Shown here: positions 22,300-31,281 of the stretch, one piece after another
How the letters are laid out: every line of letters begins with the position of its first letter
Position numbering within the stretch: position 1 is the first letter of the stretch
Source of the DNA: Streptomyces antimycoticus
GTDB taxonomy: Bacteria > Actinomycetota > Actinomycetes > Streptomycetales > Streptomycetaceae
Direction: 5' to 3'
DNA: 64,000 bases
Assembly (NCBI RefSeq): GCF_005405925.1
Contig: NZ_BJHV01000001.1
Coordinates: 7,006,001 to 7,070,000, forward strand
Program-made: the position numbers and the translations under genes
The notes under the pieces: generated by a model
Told to the model about the DNA's origin: nothing
Seen by the model: only the letters and a program-made list of their open reading frames with translations
The model's database searches: none

Positions 22300-24237
22300 T
22301 CAGGGGGTGGTGATGGCCGGCCGCGGCGGGGTCGCCATCTTGTTGCCGAGGAAGAAGCTGGGGTGCGGGGGCTGGTTGTAGGCGGTGTTCTGCCAGGCCA
22401 GCGCCTCGCGGTACTGCCGGTCGTGCAGCAGCGTGGTGATCTTCCGGTCGGTCTCGTACGGCGTGGAGTAGATCCGCAGGGCCTTGTTGTCGCTGGTCGG
22501 CCAGACCACCTCCTCGCGCCAGTCGCCGAGGATGTCCCCGGACAGCGACGGGGTGGCCTTGGTGCCGTTGTTGGAGTGCACCCCGGAGCCGGTGAGCAGC
22601 CGGGTGTCACCGCCGGTGCCGTACTTGTCGATATGCGTGCCGTCCAGCAGTTCGCGCACCGGATCGCCGTCCCACCAGGCCAGGAAGTTGATCGAGGAGG
22701 GCTTGCGACCCTTGGCGCCGCCGCCCTCGTCGCGGATCTGGTCGTCCCGCGCGGACCACATCTCGGCGCCGTCGTTGCCCGCCCAGATGTCGCCGGCCGC
22801 GCCGCGCCCGTTGTCGCCGCCCGACGCGGTGGACCACAGCACCTGGCCGGTGCGGGCGTCGGCGAAGTACGAGCCCGGCTTCGAGGAGTCCTCGTCCACC
22901 TTGAAGTACTCCAGGCCCGGCCGCGCGGGGTCGAGGTCGCCGAGGTGGGCGGCGTCGCCGTGGCCGTATCTGTTGGTCCACAGCGCCGAGCCGTTGTCGT
23001 CCACGGCCATCGAGCCGTAGACGATCTCGTCCCTGCCGTCGCCGTCCACGTCCCCGGTCGCCAGCGCGTGGTTGCCCTGGCCGTCGTAGCCCTTGCCGGT
23101 GTTGGTGGAGCTGTTGGTGTCGAACGTCCACTGGCGGGTGAGCTGCCCTCCGCTGAACCTCCAGGCGGAGATCACCGTGCGGGTGTAGTAGCCGCGCGCC
23201 TCGATCAGCGAGGGGGTGGAGCCGTTGAGATACGCCGTCCCGGCCAGGAAGCGGTCCACGCGGTTGCCGTAGTCATCGCCCCACGAGGAGACGGTGCCGC
23301 GCGGCGGGACGTAGTCCACCGTGCTCATCGCGGCGCCCGTGCGCCCGTTGAACATCGTCAGATATTCGGGCCCGCTGAGCACATAGCCGGCGGAATTGCG
23401 GTAGTCGGCGGACGCGCTGCCGATCGTCTTCCCGGCGCCGTCGACCGTGCCGTCCGCGGTCTTCATCGCGACCTCGGCCTGGCCGTCGCCGTCGTAGTCG
23501 TACACCTGGAACTGGGTGTAGTGGGCGCCCGAGCGGATGTTGCGGCCCAGGTCGATCCGCCACAGCCGCTGCCCCTGCAGGGTGTAGCCGTCCACGACGG
23601 TATTGCCGGTGACGCCCGACTGCGAGTTGTCCTTGGCGTTGGTCGGCTGCCACTTGAGGACGAAGTCCAGGTCGCCGTCGCCGTCGAGGTCGCCCACCGA
23701 GGCGTCATTGGCCTCGTAGGTGTAGCCGGAGCCGCCCGCCGGCGGTGAGATCGGCACATCGTAGTACCCCGGGCGGAACTGCATCGCGTTCGGCGAGGCG
23801 GGCTGCTCGACCCCGCCCACGATGGCCCGCACGGTGTAGTCCGCGCTGTTCGGGGCGTCCTTGTGGAGGTAGTTGGTGGTGGTGATGGGCGAGGAGTTGA
23901 CCTTGACGGCGCCCCGGTAGAGGTTGAACGTCACGTCGTTCGGGTCGGTGGCCAGCCAGCGCCAGCTGACCAGGTTGTCATTGCCGGTGTGCACGCTCAC
24001 CAGCCCCCGGTCCAGCTTCTCCAGCTGGGCCGCGGCCTTGGTTCCGGCCCCGGCTTTCGGGGCTCCCGCGGTCTCGGCGGCCCCCGAGACGCCCGTCAGG
24101 GTGGTGACGGTCAGCGCGCCCGCCACGCAGGCGGCGGCCAGCATCCGGCCGCGGGTCAGCCCCTTACGGCTCGTCGGCGGGGCGGATCCGGGCGGATGGG
24201 CGGGAGGTGGAGTGTGCGAACTGTCCCGAGAGCGCAC
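22300..24237 (-). CDS. Secreted rhamnogalacturonan lyase, PL11 family
   Basis: About 645 residues from GTG 24237, chosen for the GGAGG site 8 bp upstream; upstream in-frame codons look non-coding. A long signal peptide (to about residue 50, MLAAACVAGALTVTTLTGV) is followed by the eight-bladed propeller of PL11 lyases, recognised by repeated Asp-rich calcium loops such as GDLDGDGDLDFV, YDYDGDGQAEVA and GDVDGDGRDEIV, then ILGDWREEVVW near the end. The family cleaves the rhamnogalacturonan I backbone of pectin. No binding module is fused. It is divergent from glgP, with starts 139 bp apart. Confidence 0.92.
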   Translation of the reverse strand: MRSRDSSHTPPPAHPPGSAPPTSRKGLTRGRMLAAACVAGALTVTTLTGVSGAAETAGAPKAGAGTKAAAQLEKLDRGLVSVHTGNDNLVSWRWLATDPNDVTFNLYRGAVKVNSSPITTTNYLHKDAPNSADYTVRAIVGGVEQPASPNAMQFRPGYYDVPISPPAGGSGYTYEANDASVGDLDGDGDLDFVLKWQPTNAKDNSQSGVTGNTVVDGYTLQGQRLWRIDLGRNIRSGAHYTQFQVYDYDGDGQAEVAMKTADGTVDGAGKTIGSASADYRNSAGYVLSGPEYLTMFNGRTGAAMSTVDYVPPRGTVSSWGDDYGNRVDRFLAGTAYLNGSTPSLIEARGYYTRTVISAWRFSGGQLTRQWTFDTNSSTNTGKGYDGQGNHALATGDVDGDGRDEIVYGSMAVDDNGSALWTNRYGHGDAAHLGDLDPARPGLEYFKVDEDSSKPGSYFADARTGQVLWSTASGGDNGRGAAGDIWAGNDGAEMWSARDDQIRDEGGGAKGRKPSSINFLAWWDGDPVRELLDGTHIDKYGTGGDTRLLTGSGVHSNNGTKATPSLSGDILGDWREEVVWPTSDNKALRIYSTPYETDRKITTLLHDRQYREALAWQNTAYNQPPHPSFFLGNKMATPPRPAITTP

Positions 24238-24375
24238 GTGGTCCTCCAAGGCATGGGGGGAAGGTGTGCCCCCTAGTCGCCCCCTTGGCCGGAAAGGTTG
24301 CCGCCTTCGGGCCGACTTCTCGGGAGCGGGGCGAAACAGCCGAAACGGGGACTCGTCGGCCGCTACCGTCGAAGG

Positions 24376-27030
24376 GTGAAGGCCATTCGTCGATTCAGCG
24401 TGCGTCCCGTGCTTCCGGAGCCCCTGCGACCGCTCCACCGGCTGGCGCGCAATCTGCGCTGGTCCTGGCATCCCGAGACCCGCGAGCTCTTCGAGTCCGT
24501 GGACCCCGAGGGATGGCGGGAGTCGGGCGGGGATCCGGTGCGGCTGCTGGGCGCCGTGCCCGTCTCCCGGCTCGCGGACCTCGCCGAGGACCGCTCCTTT
24601 CTGCGCCGTCTTACGGCGGCCGCGGACGATCTGCACGACTATCTGACCGGGCCGCGCTGGTACCAGGGGCGGGTCGCCGCGGAGGACCGCGCGGGGCCCG
24701 GCGCGTCCGCGCCCTCAGGCGCGCCCGTACCGTCCGTACCCCCAGGCCCATCCGCACCCTCCGGACTGCCCGCCGCCATCGCCTACTTCTCGCCGGAGTT
24801 CGGGATCACCGCCGCCCTGCCCCAGTACTCCGGCGGCCTGGGCATCCTCGCCGGTGACCACCTCAAGGCCGCCAGCGACCTCGGCGTGCCCCTGATGGGC
24901 GTCGGACTGCTCTACCGCCACGGCTACTTCCGGCAGTCGCTCTCCCGCGAGGGCTGGCAGCAGGAGCACTATCCGGTCCTGGACCCCGACGAACTGCCGC
25001 TCACCCAGCTGAGCGAGGCGGCCGGCCGGCCCCTCCGGATCCCGCTCACCCTGCCCGGCGGCCGTCCGCTCCACGCCCGCGTCTGGCACGCCCAGGTGGG
25101 CAGGGTGCCGCTGCTCCTGCTCGACTCCGATGTGGAGGAGAACGGCCACGGTGAGCGCGATGTCACCGACCGGCTCTACGGCGGCGGCAGCGAGCACCGG
25201 CTGCTGCAGGAGATGCTGCTGGGCATCGGCGGCGTCCGCGCCGTGCGCGCGTACTGCAGGCTCACCGGCCACCCCGACCCCGAGGTGTTCCACACCAACG
25301 AGGGCCACGCCGGATTCCAGGGCCTGGAGCGCATCCGCGAACTGATCGCCGACGGGGCCGACTTCGGCACCGCTCATGAGGCGGTGCGGGCCGGGACCGT
25401 CTTCACCACCCACACCCCCGTGCCCGCCGGTATCGACCGCTTCGACCGCGAGCTGGTCGCCCGCCACTTCGGTGACGACGCCGAGCTGCCGGGGATCGAG
25501 GTCGAGCGGGTCCTCGCGCTCGGCATGGAGACCTACCCCGGCGGTGAGCCCAATCTCTTCAACATGGCGGTGATGGGGCTGCGCCTGGCCCAGCGCGCCA
25601 ACGGGGTGTCCACGCTGCACGGCCGCGTCAGCCGGGAGATGTTCGCCGGGCTCTGGCCCGGGTTCGACCCCGAGGAGGTGCCCATCACCTCCATCACCAA
25701 CGGGGTGCACGCACCCACCTGGACGGCCCCCGAGGTCACCCGGCTCGGCGCCCGCCAGTTCGGCCACCTCCCCGACGCCGAGCTGTGGGAGCTGCGCCGC
25801 ACCCTGCGCAAGCGGCTGGTCGCCGAGGCCCGACAGCGGCTGTACGACTCCTGGCGGCAGCGCGGCGCGGGCACCGCCGAGCTCGGCTGGATCGACGGGG
25901 TGCTCGACCCCGACGTCCTCACCATCGGCTTCGCCCGCCGCGTCCCCTCCTACAAGCGGCTCACCCTGATGCTGCGCGACCCGGAGCGGCTGATGGAGCT
26001 GCTGCTCCACCCCGAGCGGCCGATCCAGATCGTCGTCGCGGGCAAGGCCCACCCGGCCGACGACGGCGGCAAGCGCCTGGTCCAGGAACTCGTCCGCTTC
26101 GCCGACGACCCCCGGGTCCGCCACCGCCTGGTCTTCCTGCCCGACTACGGCATGGGCATGGCCCAGCAGCTCTACCCCGGCTGCGACGTCTGGCTCAACA
26201 ACCCGCTGCGCCCGCTGGAGGCATGCGGCACCAGCGGCATGAAGGCCGCCCTGAACGGCTGTCTCAACCTCTCCGTCCTCGACGGCTGGTGGGACGAGTG
26301 GTACGAACCGGACTTCGGCTGGGCCATCCCCACCGCCGACGGCGACGCCATCGACGAGACCCGCCGCGACGACCTGGAGGCCACCGCCCTCTACGACCTG
26401 CTGGAACGGCGGATCGCCCCGCGCTTCTACGACCGCGGCCCGGACGGCCTCCCCGGCCGCTGGATCGACATGGTCCGCCGCACCCTCACCACCCTCGGCC
26501 CCAAGGTCCTCGCCGGCCGCATGGTGCGCGAATACGTCGAACGGCTCTACGCCCCGGCCGCCCGCTCCCACCGCGCGCTGGACCCGGTGGCGGCCGCCGA
26601 ACTGGCCACCTGGAAGTCCCGCATCCGCGACGCCTGGCCGGGTGTCGCCGTCGACCACGTCGAGGCCCACCTCACCCCACCCGCCCCCGCCGGCGCCGCC
26701 GAACTCGGCTCGACGCTCTCCCTACGGGTCCGGGTGCGCCTGGCCGGACTGGCCCCGGCGGACGTGGAGGTCCAGGCGGTCGCCGGCCGGGTGGACGACA
26801 CCGACCGCATCACCGACGCCACCCACGTCCCCCTCAAACCCACCACGGGCCCCGACGCCGAGGGCCGCCGCCTCTACGAGGGCCCCCTCGCCCTCGACCG
26901 CACCGGCCCCTTCGGCTACACGGTCCGCATCCTCCCCACCCACCACCTCCTGGCCTCCGCCCCCGAGTTGGGCCTCACCGCACTGCCCTGCGATGCCATG
27001 ACCGAGGCGGCGGGAGTCCTGATGCGCTGA
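24376..27030 (+). CDS. glgP: Alpha-glucan (glycogen) phosphorylase GlgP
   Basis: An 884-residue GT35 phosphorylase releasing glucose 1-phosphate from alpha-1,4-glucans. GTG 24376 is chosen because the conserved N-terminus (VKAIRRFSVRPVLPEPLRPL) starts there; the message may be leaderless. It has the short bacterial/archaeal-type N-domain, the glucan site around YFSPEFGITAALPQYSGGLG (about 140), GYARR-like IGFARRVPSYKRLTL (about 520) and the pyridoxal-phosphate lysine in EACGTSGMKAALNG (about 620). It would recycle the polymer made by GlgE/GlgB. The pectin genes separate it from glgE. Confidence 0.94.
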   Translation: MKAIRRFSVRPVLPEPLRPLHRLARNLRWSWHPETRELFESVDPEGWRESGGDPVRLLGAVPVSRLADLAEDRSFLRRLTAAADDLHDYLTGPRWYQGRVAAEDRAGPGASAPSGAPVPSVPPGPSAPSGLPAAIAYFSPEFGITAALPQYSGGLGILAGDHLKAASDLGVPLMGVGLLYRHGYFRQSLSREGWQQEHYPVLDPDELPLTQLSEAAGRPLRIPLTLPGGRPLHARVWHAQVGRVPLLLLDSDVEENGHGERDVTDRLYGGGSEHRLLQEMLLGIGGVRAVRAYCRLTGHPDPEVFHTNEGHAGFQGLERIRELIADGADFGTAHEAVRAGTVFTTHTPVPAGIDRFDRELVARHFGDDAELPGIEVERVLALGMETYPGGEPNLFNMAVMGLRLAQRANGVSTLHGRVSREMFAGLWPGFDPEEVPITSITNGVHAPTWTAPEVTRLGARQFGHLPDAELWELRRTLRKRLVAEARQRLYDSWRQRGAGTAELGWIDGVLDPDVLTIGFARRVPSYKRLTLMLRDPERLMELLLHPERPIQIVVAGKAHPADDGGKRLVQELVRFADDPRVRHRLVFLPDYGMGMAQQLYPGCDVWLNNPLRPLEACGTSGMKAALNGCLNLSVLDGWWDEWYEPDFGWAIPTADGDAIDETRRDDLEATALYDLLERRIAPRFYDRGPDGLPGRWIDMVRRTLTTLGPKVLAGRMVREYVERLYAPAARSHRALDPVAAAELATWKSRIRDAWPGVAVDHVEAHLTPPAPAGAAELGSTLSLRVRVRLAGLAPADVEVQAVAGRVDDTDRITDATHVPLKPTTGPDAEGRRLYEGPLALDRTGPFGYTVRILPTHHLLASAPELGLTALPCDAMTEAAGVLMR

Positions 27031-27110
27031 GCCTTCGACGGCTAAACTGGCGACGGACCGTCCGGCACGGGGGAAAGTGTCGCCCCATGTCCGACGTCTC
27101 GGGGTGCACG

Positions 27111-27143
27111 AAAAAAGCCGGCCGCCGCCCATGCGGTGACCGG
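27111..27143 (-). terminator. Intrinsic terminator, leftward
   Basis: On the minus strand an 11-bp stem (one mismatch, one G-U pair) with a 4-base loop is followed by six T. It could end leftward transcripts of the 109-residue gene that stops at 27448. Confidence 0.55.
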
Positions 27144-27295
27144 AATTGCCGACGGTCCCGGAGAGCGATGCCCTCCGTCTGTACGTATTGAGATCTTGGA
27201 CGTCGGCAGGACCTCAGCTGACCACTGTACGAGGTGGTCGGGCTGAGCCTGCCGGGCCATCGGTTCGACCACCCCCATCGAAGGGTTGAGAACTG

Positions 27296-27451
27296 GTGGA
27301 CTGGGACACCGTCACCCTGCTCGTCCTCGCGGCCTTCGGCCTCGCTGGACTGATACTGACCCTGTCAGCGGAGCTCCTGTCCAAGCTCCCGGCCGTCATC
27401 GAGGCATGGCGCCGGGTCCGCGCGACATGGCGCGGGGGTGATGGTGGCTAG
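27296..27451 (+). CDS. Small membrane protein, 51 residues
   Basis: GTG 27296 follows GAAGGG by 10 bp. The product has one hydrophobic helix (VTLLVLAAFGLAGLILTLSA, residues 6-25) and a basic C-terminal tail (WRRVRATWRGG). Function is unknown. It overlaps the convergent gene's stop by 4 bp. The gap 27031-27295 upstream has no gene but contains the leftward terminator. Confidence is limited because the frame is short. Confidence 0.45.
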   Translation: MDWDTVTLLVLAAFGLAGLILTLSAELLSKLPAVIEAWRRVRATWRGGDGG

Positions 27452-27777
27452 GCGGCCAGGTCGGGGCCGAGCGAAGCGGCGGTGGCCGGGGCGAGCCACA
27501 CGAGCTGTGCGGTGACTCCGTCCTGGGAGAACCACGCCTCCGCGCGATCAGGCGAGCCCAGCACCAACCGCTGCCCCGGGTGCACCACTTCGGTACGGCC
27601 GTCCTCATGGGCCATGCCCCATGCCGCGATCTCCACGTCTGGTTCTCCGGTGTCCTCGTACGGGTGGATCCGGGCGACGGTGAAGAGGCGGGGCGCGGTG
27701 GCGAGGACGAGGGCGCGGAGCTCTTTGCCGAGGTCGAAGGGGGCGGAGGTGGTTTCCTGCGGTGGTACGGCGGTCAT
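27448..27777 (-). CDS. Hypothetical protein, 109 residues
   Basis: ATG 27777 has a clear AAGGAG site. The product is acidic and soluble, with a beta-rich look (RLFTVARIHPYEDTGEPDVE, ELRALVLATAPR) and no recognised domain. It is divergent from the XRE-DUF5753 gene across about 200 bp, and such small proteins often accompany these regulators in Streptomyces. I do not assign a function. Confidence 0.7.
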   Translation of the reverse strand: MTAVPPQETTSAPFDLGKELRALVLATAPRLFTVARIHPYEDTGEPDVEIAAWGMAHEDGRTEVVHPGQRLVLGSPDRAEAWFSQDGVTAQLVWLAPATAASLGPDLAA

Positions 27778-27979
27778 GACGAGTCTCCTTGCCGAGAGAT
27801 GGAGTTGGTCAGTTCCGGGGCCAGACATGCGGAATCGGTAGTGGCCGCCCCGGAGTGGTCTGACTCACATCGTAGAGCAGGTTCTAGAATAGTTTCTATG
27901 CGATGTCAGATGATCTTCTAGTTGTTGTGGCCGTGATGTTCGCGGCACACTCTGCCCAGGCGTGAAAGGGAGGGGCCCG

Positions 27980-28831
27980 ATGCCACCCAGGGACGTACTG
28001 ACCGTCCGGCAGCGCCGCTTGGGGGCCGAGCTGCGAAAGCTGCGTGAACGCGCGGGTATCTCCTCCACTGCGGCAGCTGTGCTCAACGGCGTCAATCAGG
28101 CACGGATCAGCAACCTCGAGGCGGGCAGGTATGCGGTCAGCGCAGAAAGGGTCCGAACGCTGGCGCGTGGTTACGACGCTGCCGACCCGGCGTTCATCGA
28201 CGCGTTGGCGGCTATGGCCGGTCGGCGGGACCGTCGCTGGTGGGAGGACTACCGGGATGTCCTGCCCAAGGTCATGCTCGATATCGCCGAATTGGAGCAC
28301 GAAGCCTCGGGGCTGCGGGTTGCCCTGGCAGTTCACATCCCTGGCCTGCTGCAAACAGTGGACCACGCCCGCGCGCTCTACCACGAGACTGTCCCGGCCC
28401 TGGAGCCGTACGAAGTGGAGCACCGTGTCGCGTTCCGTATCCGCAGGCAGGGAATCCTTCACGGTGAGCGTCCGATGCCGTACAAGGTCATCATTCATGA
28501 AGCCGCCCTGCGCCTGGGCTGCGGTGGGCCGGAGGTGGCCCGCGCGCAGATGGAGCACTTGGTGGCGATGAGCGAGCGCGACAACATCACCGTGCTCGTC
28601 ATTCCTTTCGGGCGTGGCTCCTTCCCCGGGTCTGGCCAGCCGATCGACTACCTATTCGGTCCCGTGCCCCAGCTCGATACGGTGACGCTCGACACCGATC
28701 ACGGCTGCGAGTTCCTGGATGCGGAGGCTCAGCTGGCGAAGTACCGGTCCGTCCTGGACCGGCTGGAGGAGACGGCGCTGGCTCCGGAAGCGTCGCGTGA
28801 TCTGATGCGCCGTGTCGCACTCGAAACCTGA
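27980..28831 (+). CDS. XRE-family regulator with DUF5753 domain
   Basis: About 283 residues from ATG 27980, behind GGGAGGGG. The N-terminal helix-turn-helix (LRKLRERAGISSTAAAVL, then ARISNLEAGRY) is followed by the DUF5753 region (HIPGLLQTVDHARAL, YKVIIHEAALRLGCGG, ITVLVIPFGRGSF). This is the standard partner of DUF397 proteins, and a DUF397 gene follows 14 bp later. Known pairs (for example BldB- and WhiJ-related systems in Streptomyces coelicolor) act in development or antibiotic control; the role of this one is unknown. The promoter region has TAGAA-TAGT-TTCTA at 27885-27898. Confidence 0.92.
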   Translation: MPPRDVLTVRQRRLGAELRKLRERAGISSTAAAVLNGVNQARISNLEAGRYAVSAERVRTLARGYDAADPAFIDALAAMAGRRDRRWWEDYRDVLPKVMLDIAELEHEASGLRVALAVHIPGLLQTVDHARALYHETVPALEPYEVEHRVAFRIRRQGILHGERPMPYKVIIHEAALRLGCGGPEVARAQMEHLVAMSERDNITVLVIPFGRGSFPGSGQPIDYLFGPVPQLDTVTLDTDHGCEFLDAEAQLAKYRSVLDRLEETALAPEASRDLMRRVALET

Positions 28832-28845
28832 GAAGGGGAACGTAC

Positions 28846-29052
28846 GTGTCTGAATGCCGCTGGCAGAAGTCCTCCTACAGCGTGGAGGGGTCCAACTGTC
28901 TGTATGTCGCGGCAGGGGAGAGCGACACGATAATGCTCCGCGAGAGCGAATACCCGGAGGTCATACTCTCAACCACTCGCACGCACCTGAGAACCTTCAT
29001 ACGCGCCGCCAAGGCGGGCCAGTTCGATCACATTGGCGAGCCCGGACGGTGA
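28846..29052 (+). CDS. DUF397 domain protein
   Basis: 68 residues from GTG 28846. The signature start (CRWQKSSYSVEGSNCLYVA) and the core around IMLRESEYPEVIL are typical of DUF397. These small proteins are partners, probably modulators, of the upstream XRE-DUF5753 regulator. The 14-bp spacing supports one transcript. It ends 1 bp from the convergent second XRE gene. Confidence 0.9.
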   Translation: MSECRWQKSSYSVEGSNCLYVAAGESDTIMLRESEYPEVILSTTRTHLRTFIRAAKAGQFDHIGEPGR

Positions 29053-29053
29053 T

Positions 29054-29896
29054 CTACAAGCGACTCAGGCAAGCCCTCGCGCGCGCGATGAGCCGGTGCG
29101 CCTGGGCTCCGTAGGCGGCGGTCTCACTCAGCCGCTCCCAGACGCGCTTGTACAGGGCGACATCGTCCGCCGACTCAAGATGCAGCTCAGTGTTGATCGT
29201 CTCGACGATCACGCGCTCGTCATCGAAGATCCAGAAACCGTGCTTGGGCGTGAGCTTGAGAGGTGCACCGAGGGGGATGACGCCGAATGAGACGCTACTC
29301 ATCCCGATGAGGCCGACGAGGCGGTCAAGCTGCGCCGCCATCACGGCGTGGGGGCAGATCAGGGCGTGCAGCACGCCCTCCCAGATGAGGATGTCAAACC
29401 GCCTGCCCGGCTCGTAGAGAACCTCCTGGCGCTTGACCCGCGCGCGTACCGCCTCCTCGGTGTCCCGAGGCGTCCGCATCAGCTCGGCGTTTTGTAGCAA
29501 CAAGCATCGTGCGTACTCCGGAATCTGGAACAAGCCCGGGATGACGGTGGCCTCATAGCCCTGAACGGTCGACGTCCGGTGGTACTCGACGACGTATTTC
29601 TCTTGTACGCCGCGATGGCCAGAAGCGAGCTGGCGCCGCCACGATTGCTGCTGTGATTCGAGGCCGCGGAGGCGTGCCTTCAAGTCCTCGGCTTGAGACC
29701 GAGCACCGACCGCATCGACCCATGCTTCGAGGTCTATGACGGTAGCGGTCTGTTTGCCGTTCTCCAGCCTTGAGACCTTCGAACGTTGCCAGCCGAGTCG
29801 GGCCGCCAGCTCCTTGCCATTGAGGCCGGCCTCGGTGCGCAGCTCACGCAGCCGCGCACCGAGGGCGATACGGCCGACCTGAAAGTCAGTGCTCAC
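29054..29896 (-). CDS. XRE-family regulator with DUF5753 domain (second copy)
   Basis: 280 residues from GTG 29896, which overlaps the upstream stop as GTGA. The helix-turn-helix (GKELAARLGWQRSKVSRLEN, about 25-44) precedes DUF5753 (TVIPGLFQIPEYARCLL, SFGVIPLGAPLKL). Unlike the first copy it has no DUF397 partner. It is the last gene of a three-gene unit with DUF6879 and a 67-residue protein, a combination I recall in many actinomycetes. It is only distantly similar to the neighbouring XRE protein, so the two are not a recent duplication. Confidence 0.9.
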   Translation of the reverse strand: MSTDFQVGRIALGARLRELRTEAGLNGKELAARLGWQRSKVSRLENGKQTATVIDLEAWVDAVGARSQAEDLKARLRGLESQQQSWRRQLASGHRGVQEKYVVEYHRTSTVQGYEATVIPGLFQIPEYARCLLLQNAELMRTPRDTEEAVRARVKRQEVLYEPGRRFDILIWEGVLHALICPHAVMAAQLDRLVGLIGMSSVSFGVIPLGAPLKLTPKHGFWIFDDERVIVETINTELHLESADDVALYKRVWERLSETAAYGAQAHRLIARARACLSRL

Positions 29897-30429
29897 ACGG
29901 ACGACGGTACCTGTGTCTCAAACTCCTTGGTGGGCACGGCGTGGTGCCATGCGGCGTCACGGATCTGACACGCGCGGACCACTGATTCGGCGTCCTCCAG
30001 CACGTGCACGCCCAGGGTCGTTCCCTCGCCGTCGATGACGAACTTGATGACGGTGCGGGAATCGAACAGCCAGAAGTCATAGTCCGGCAGGCCGATACGC
30101 TCCGCATCCGACCGGTAGAGGTTCCGGATGTCCTCTCCGGCCTCGACGTTGCCGAGCCCGGAGGCGAGCAGGAACCGTTGCCCCTCTGTGGGAGGCTGAT
30201 CCACTAGGCGCACTCGCTCGAAGCGCTTGCCCTGCAGAGTCTGTTCGCGGACGTTTAGGTGCCAGGCGCTGTCCGGGTTGTAGCCGAAGGTCTCCCCGTG
30301 CTGAAAGCGTGGCCAGTTGGGACTGTCCAGGTCGGAGGCATAGCCCCGCTGTGTCTCCAGTCGCCAGGCGGTGTGCTCGAAGTCTTGGAAGAAGTGGGAG
30401 ACGTCTTCGAAGGGAGTGAGGTCGGGCAC
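29893..30429 (-). CDS. DUF6879 family protein
   Basis: 178 residues from GTG 30429 behind AAGGAG. Features of the family: a conserved N-terminus (FEDVSHFFQDFEHTAWRLET), a central GEDIRNLYRSDAER and the C-terminal LPDYDFWLFDSRTVIKF. The function of DUF6879 is not known. Tight coupling on both sides (4 bp from the upstream stop, 4-bp overlap downstream) ties it to the XRE regulator, for which it may be an effector or partner. Confidence 0.85.
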   Translation of the reverse strand: MPDLTPFEDVSHFFQDFEHTAWRLETQRGYASDLDSPNWPRFQHGETFGYNPDSAWHLNVREQTLQGKRFERVRLVDQPPTEGQRFLLASGLGNVEAGEDIRNLYRSDAERIGLPDYDFWLFDSRTVIKFVIDGEGTTLGVHVLEDAESVVRACQIRDAAWHHAVPTKEFETQVPSSV

Positions 30430-30433
30430 GTAT

Positions 30434-30637
30434 CTACTCCTTGGGCGCGTAGCGAGTCAGCAACTCGCGCGGGACGACGACGAATGCCTCCGACTCGTTG
30501 ATGTCCCGGAGCTGGGCAAGGTGCTTGGGGTCGGTGAGCAGATCGCCCTGGACGACAAGATCGCCGGTTTCTTCGATCTCGTACAGCGTTGGACAGTTGC
30601 CGTTCTCGGACGTCGTGCCGAGGAACCTTAACGCCAT
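30434..30637 (-). CDS. Small conserved protein, 67 residues, start of the DUF6879-XRE unit
   Basis: ATG 30637 is preceded by GGAGGGG. The product is acidic with a beta-hairpin-like start (ALRFLGTTSENGNCPTLYEI) and a C-terminal FVVVPRELLTRYAP. No named domain is recognised. Its stop lies 4 bp before the DUF6879 start, and this trio is transcribed leftward, divergent from the gene at 30841. Confidence 0.8.
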   Translation of the reverse strand: MALRFLGTTSENGNCPTLYEIEETGDLVVQGDLLTDPKHLAQLRDINESEAFVVVPRELLTRYAPKE

Positions 30638-30840
30638 GGCATTTCCCCTCCTGTGAGAAGTCGATCAGGTCATCAGGAGGATGTCCGGAATAACGTCCCA
30701 GCGTTGAGCGATTGCGCGGGATTGCGGCTGTCATTCACCCGCACGTGTTGCCCTGCGCCCCTTCGAACAATCCCGTTGAGTAGCTATGAGAGCGCTCCGT
30801 AGCGTCTCCGTCACCCACTCGCACGGAGAAGTTGGCAGCC

Positions 30841-31152
30841 ATGAGAATCACCGATGAGGCCATCGACGCCATGCGTTCCGAGCGTCACCGAGCGGCCGGA
30901 GAAGACGCGAGAGCGCTCGCTGAACTACTCCGAGAGGCATTGGATCGTCTCGGGTTCACTCCCGACGTAGTCATGCCGCACGGCCAAAAGGACGGCACCC
31001 TGTTTTGGCCGGTCCTGCGCGGCGAGGTGACGGTCTCGGGTAACCCCATGGTCGCCCTCGGCCGTATCCCGCTCGACAGTGCGAACCGGCTCGCGGAAAT
31101 CCTCATGCGCGCCGCTCTGGAGGAGCAGACCAAGAAGGCCACCACTCGGTGA
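30841..31152 (+). CDS. Hypothetical protein, 103 residues
   Basis: ATG 30841 has GGAGA about 11 bp upstream. The N-terminal half is a predicted amphipathic helix (DAIDAMRSERHRAAGEDARAL-like, residues 5-30) leading to a beta-rich middle (LGFTPDVVMPHG, GEVTVSGNPMVALGRIPL). The protein is conserved-looking and cytosolic, with no domain I can name. It is divergent from the DUF6879-XRE unit, with starts about 200 bp apart. Confidence 0.65.
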   Translation: MRITDEAIDAMRSERHRAAGEDARALAELLREALDRLGFTPDVVMPHGQKDGTLFWPVLRGEVTVSGNPMVALGRIPLDSANRLAEILMRAALEEQTKKATTR

Positions 31153-31281
31153 GCCGTCTCTGAGACCCCCGTCCCGGCTGGACCGGAGCCCTGGCAGGTC
31201 GAGCCCAGCGCGGAACGGGTGCATGTGCACGACGGCGCGAGGAGAGTCCCCGCGTCGACAGCACCGAAGGGAATCATCCCG

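Noticed and set aside
27031..27295. tRNA or riboswitch between glgP and the small membrane protein
   Set aside because: No cloverleaf or known aptamer core could be seen; the one clear hairpin fits a leftward terminator.
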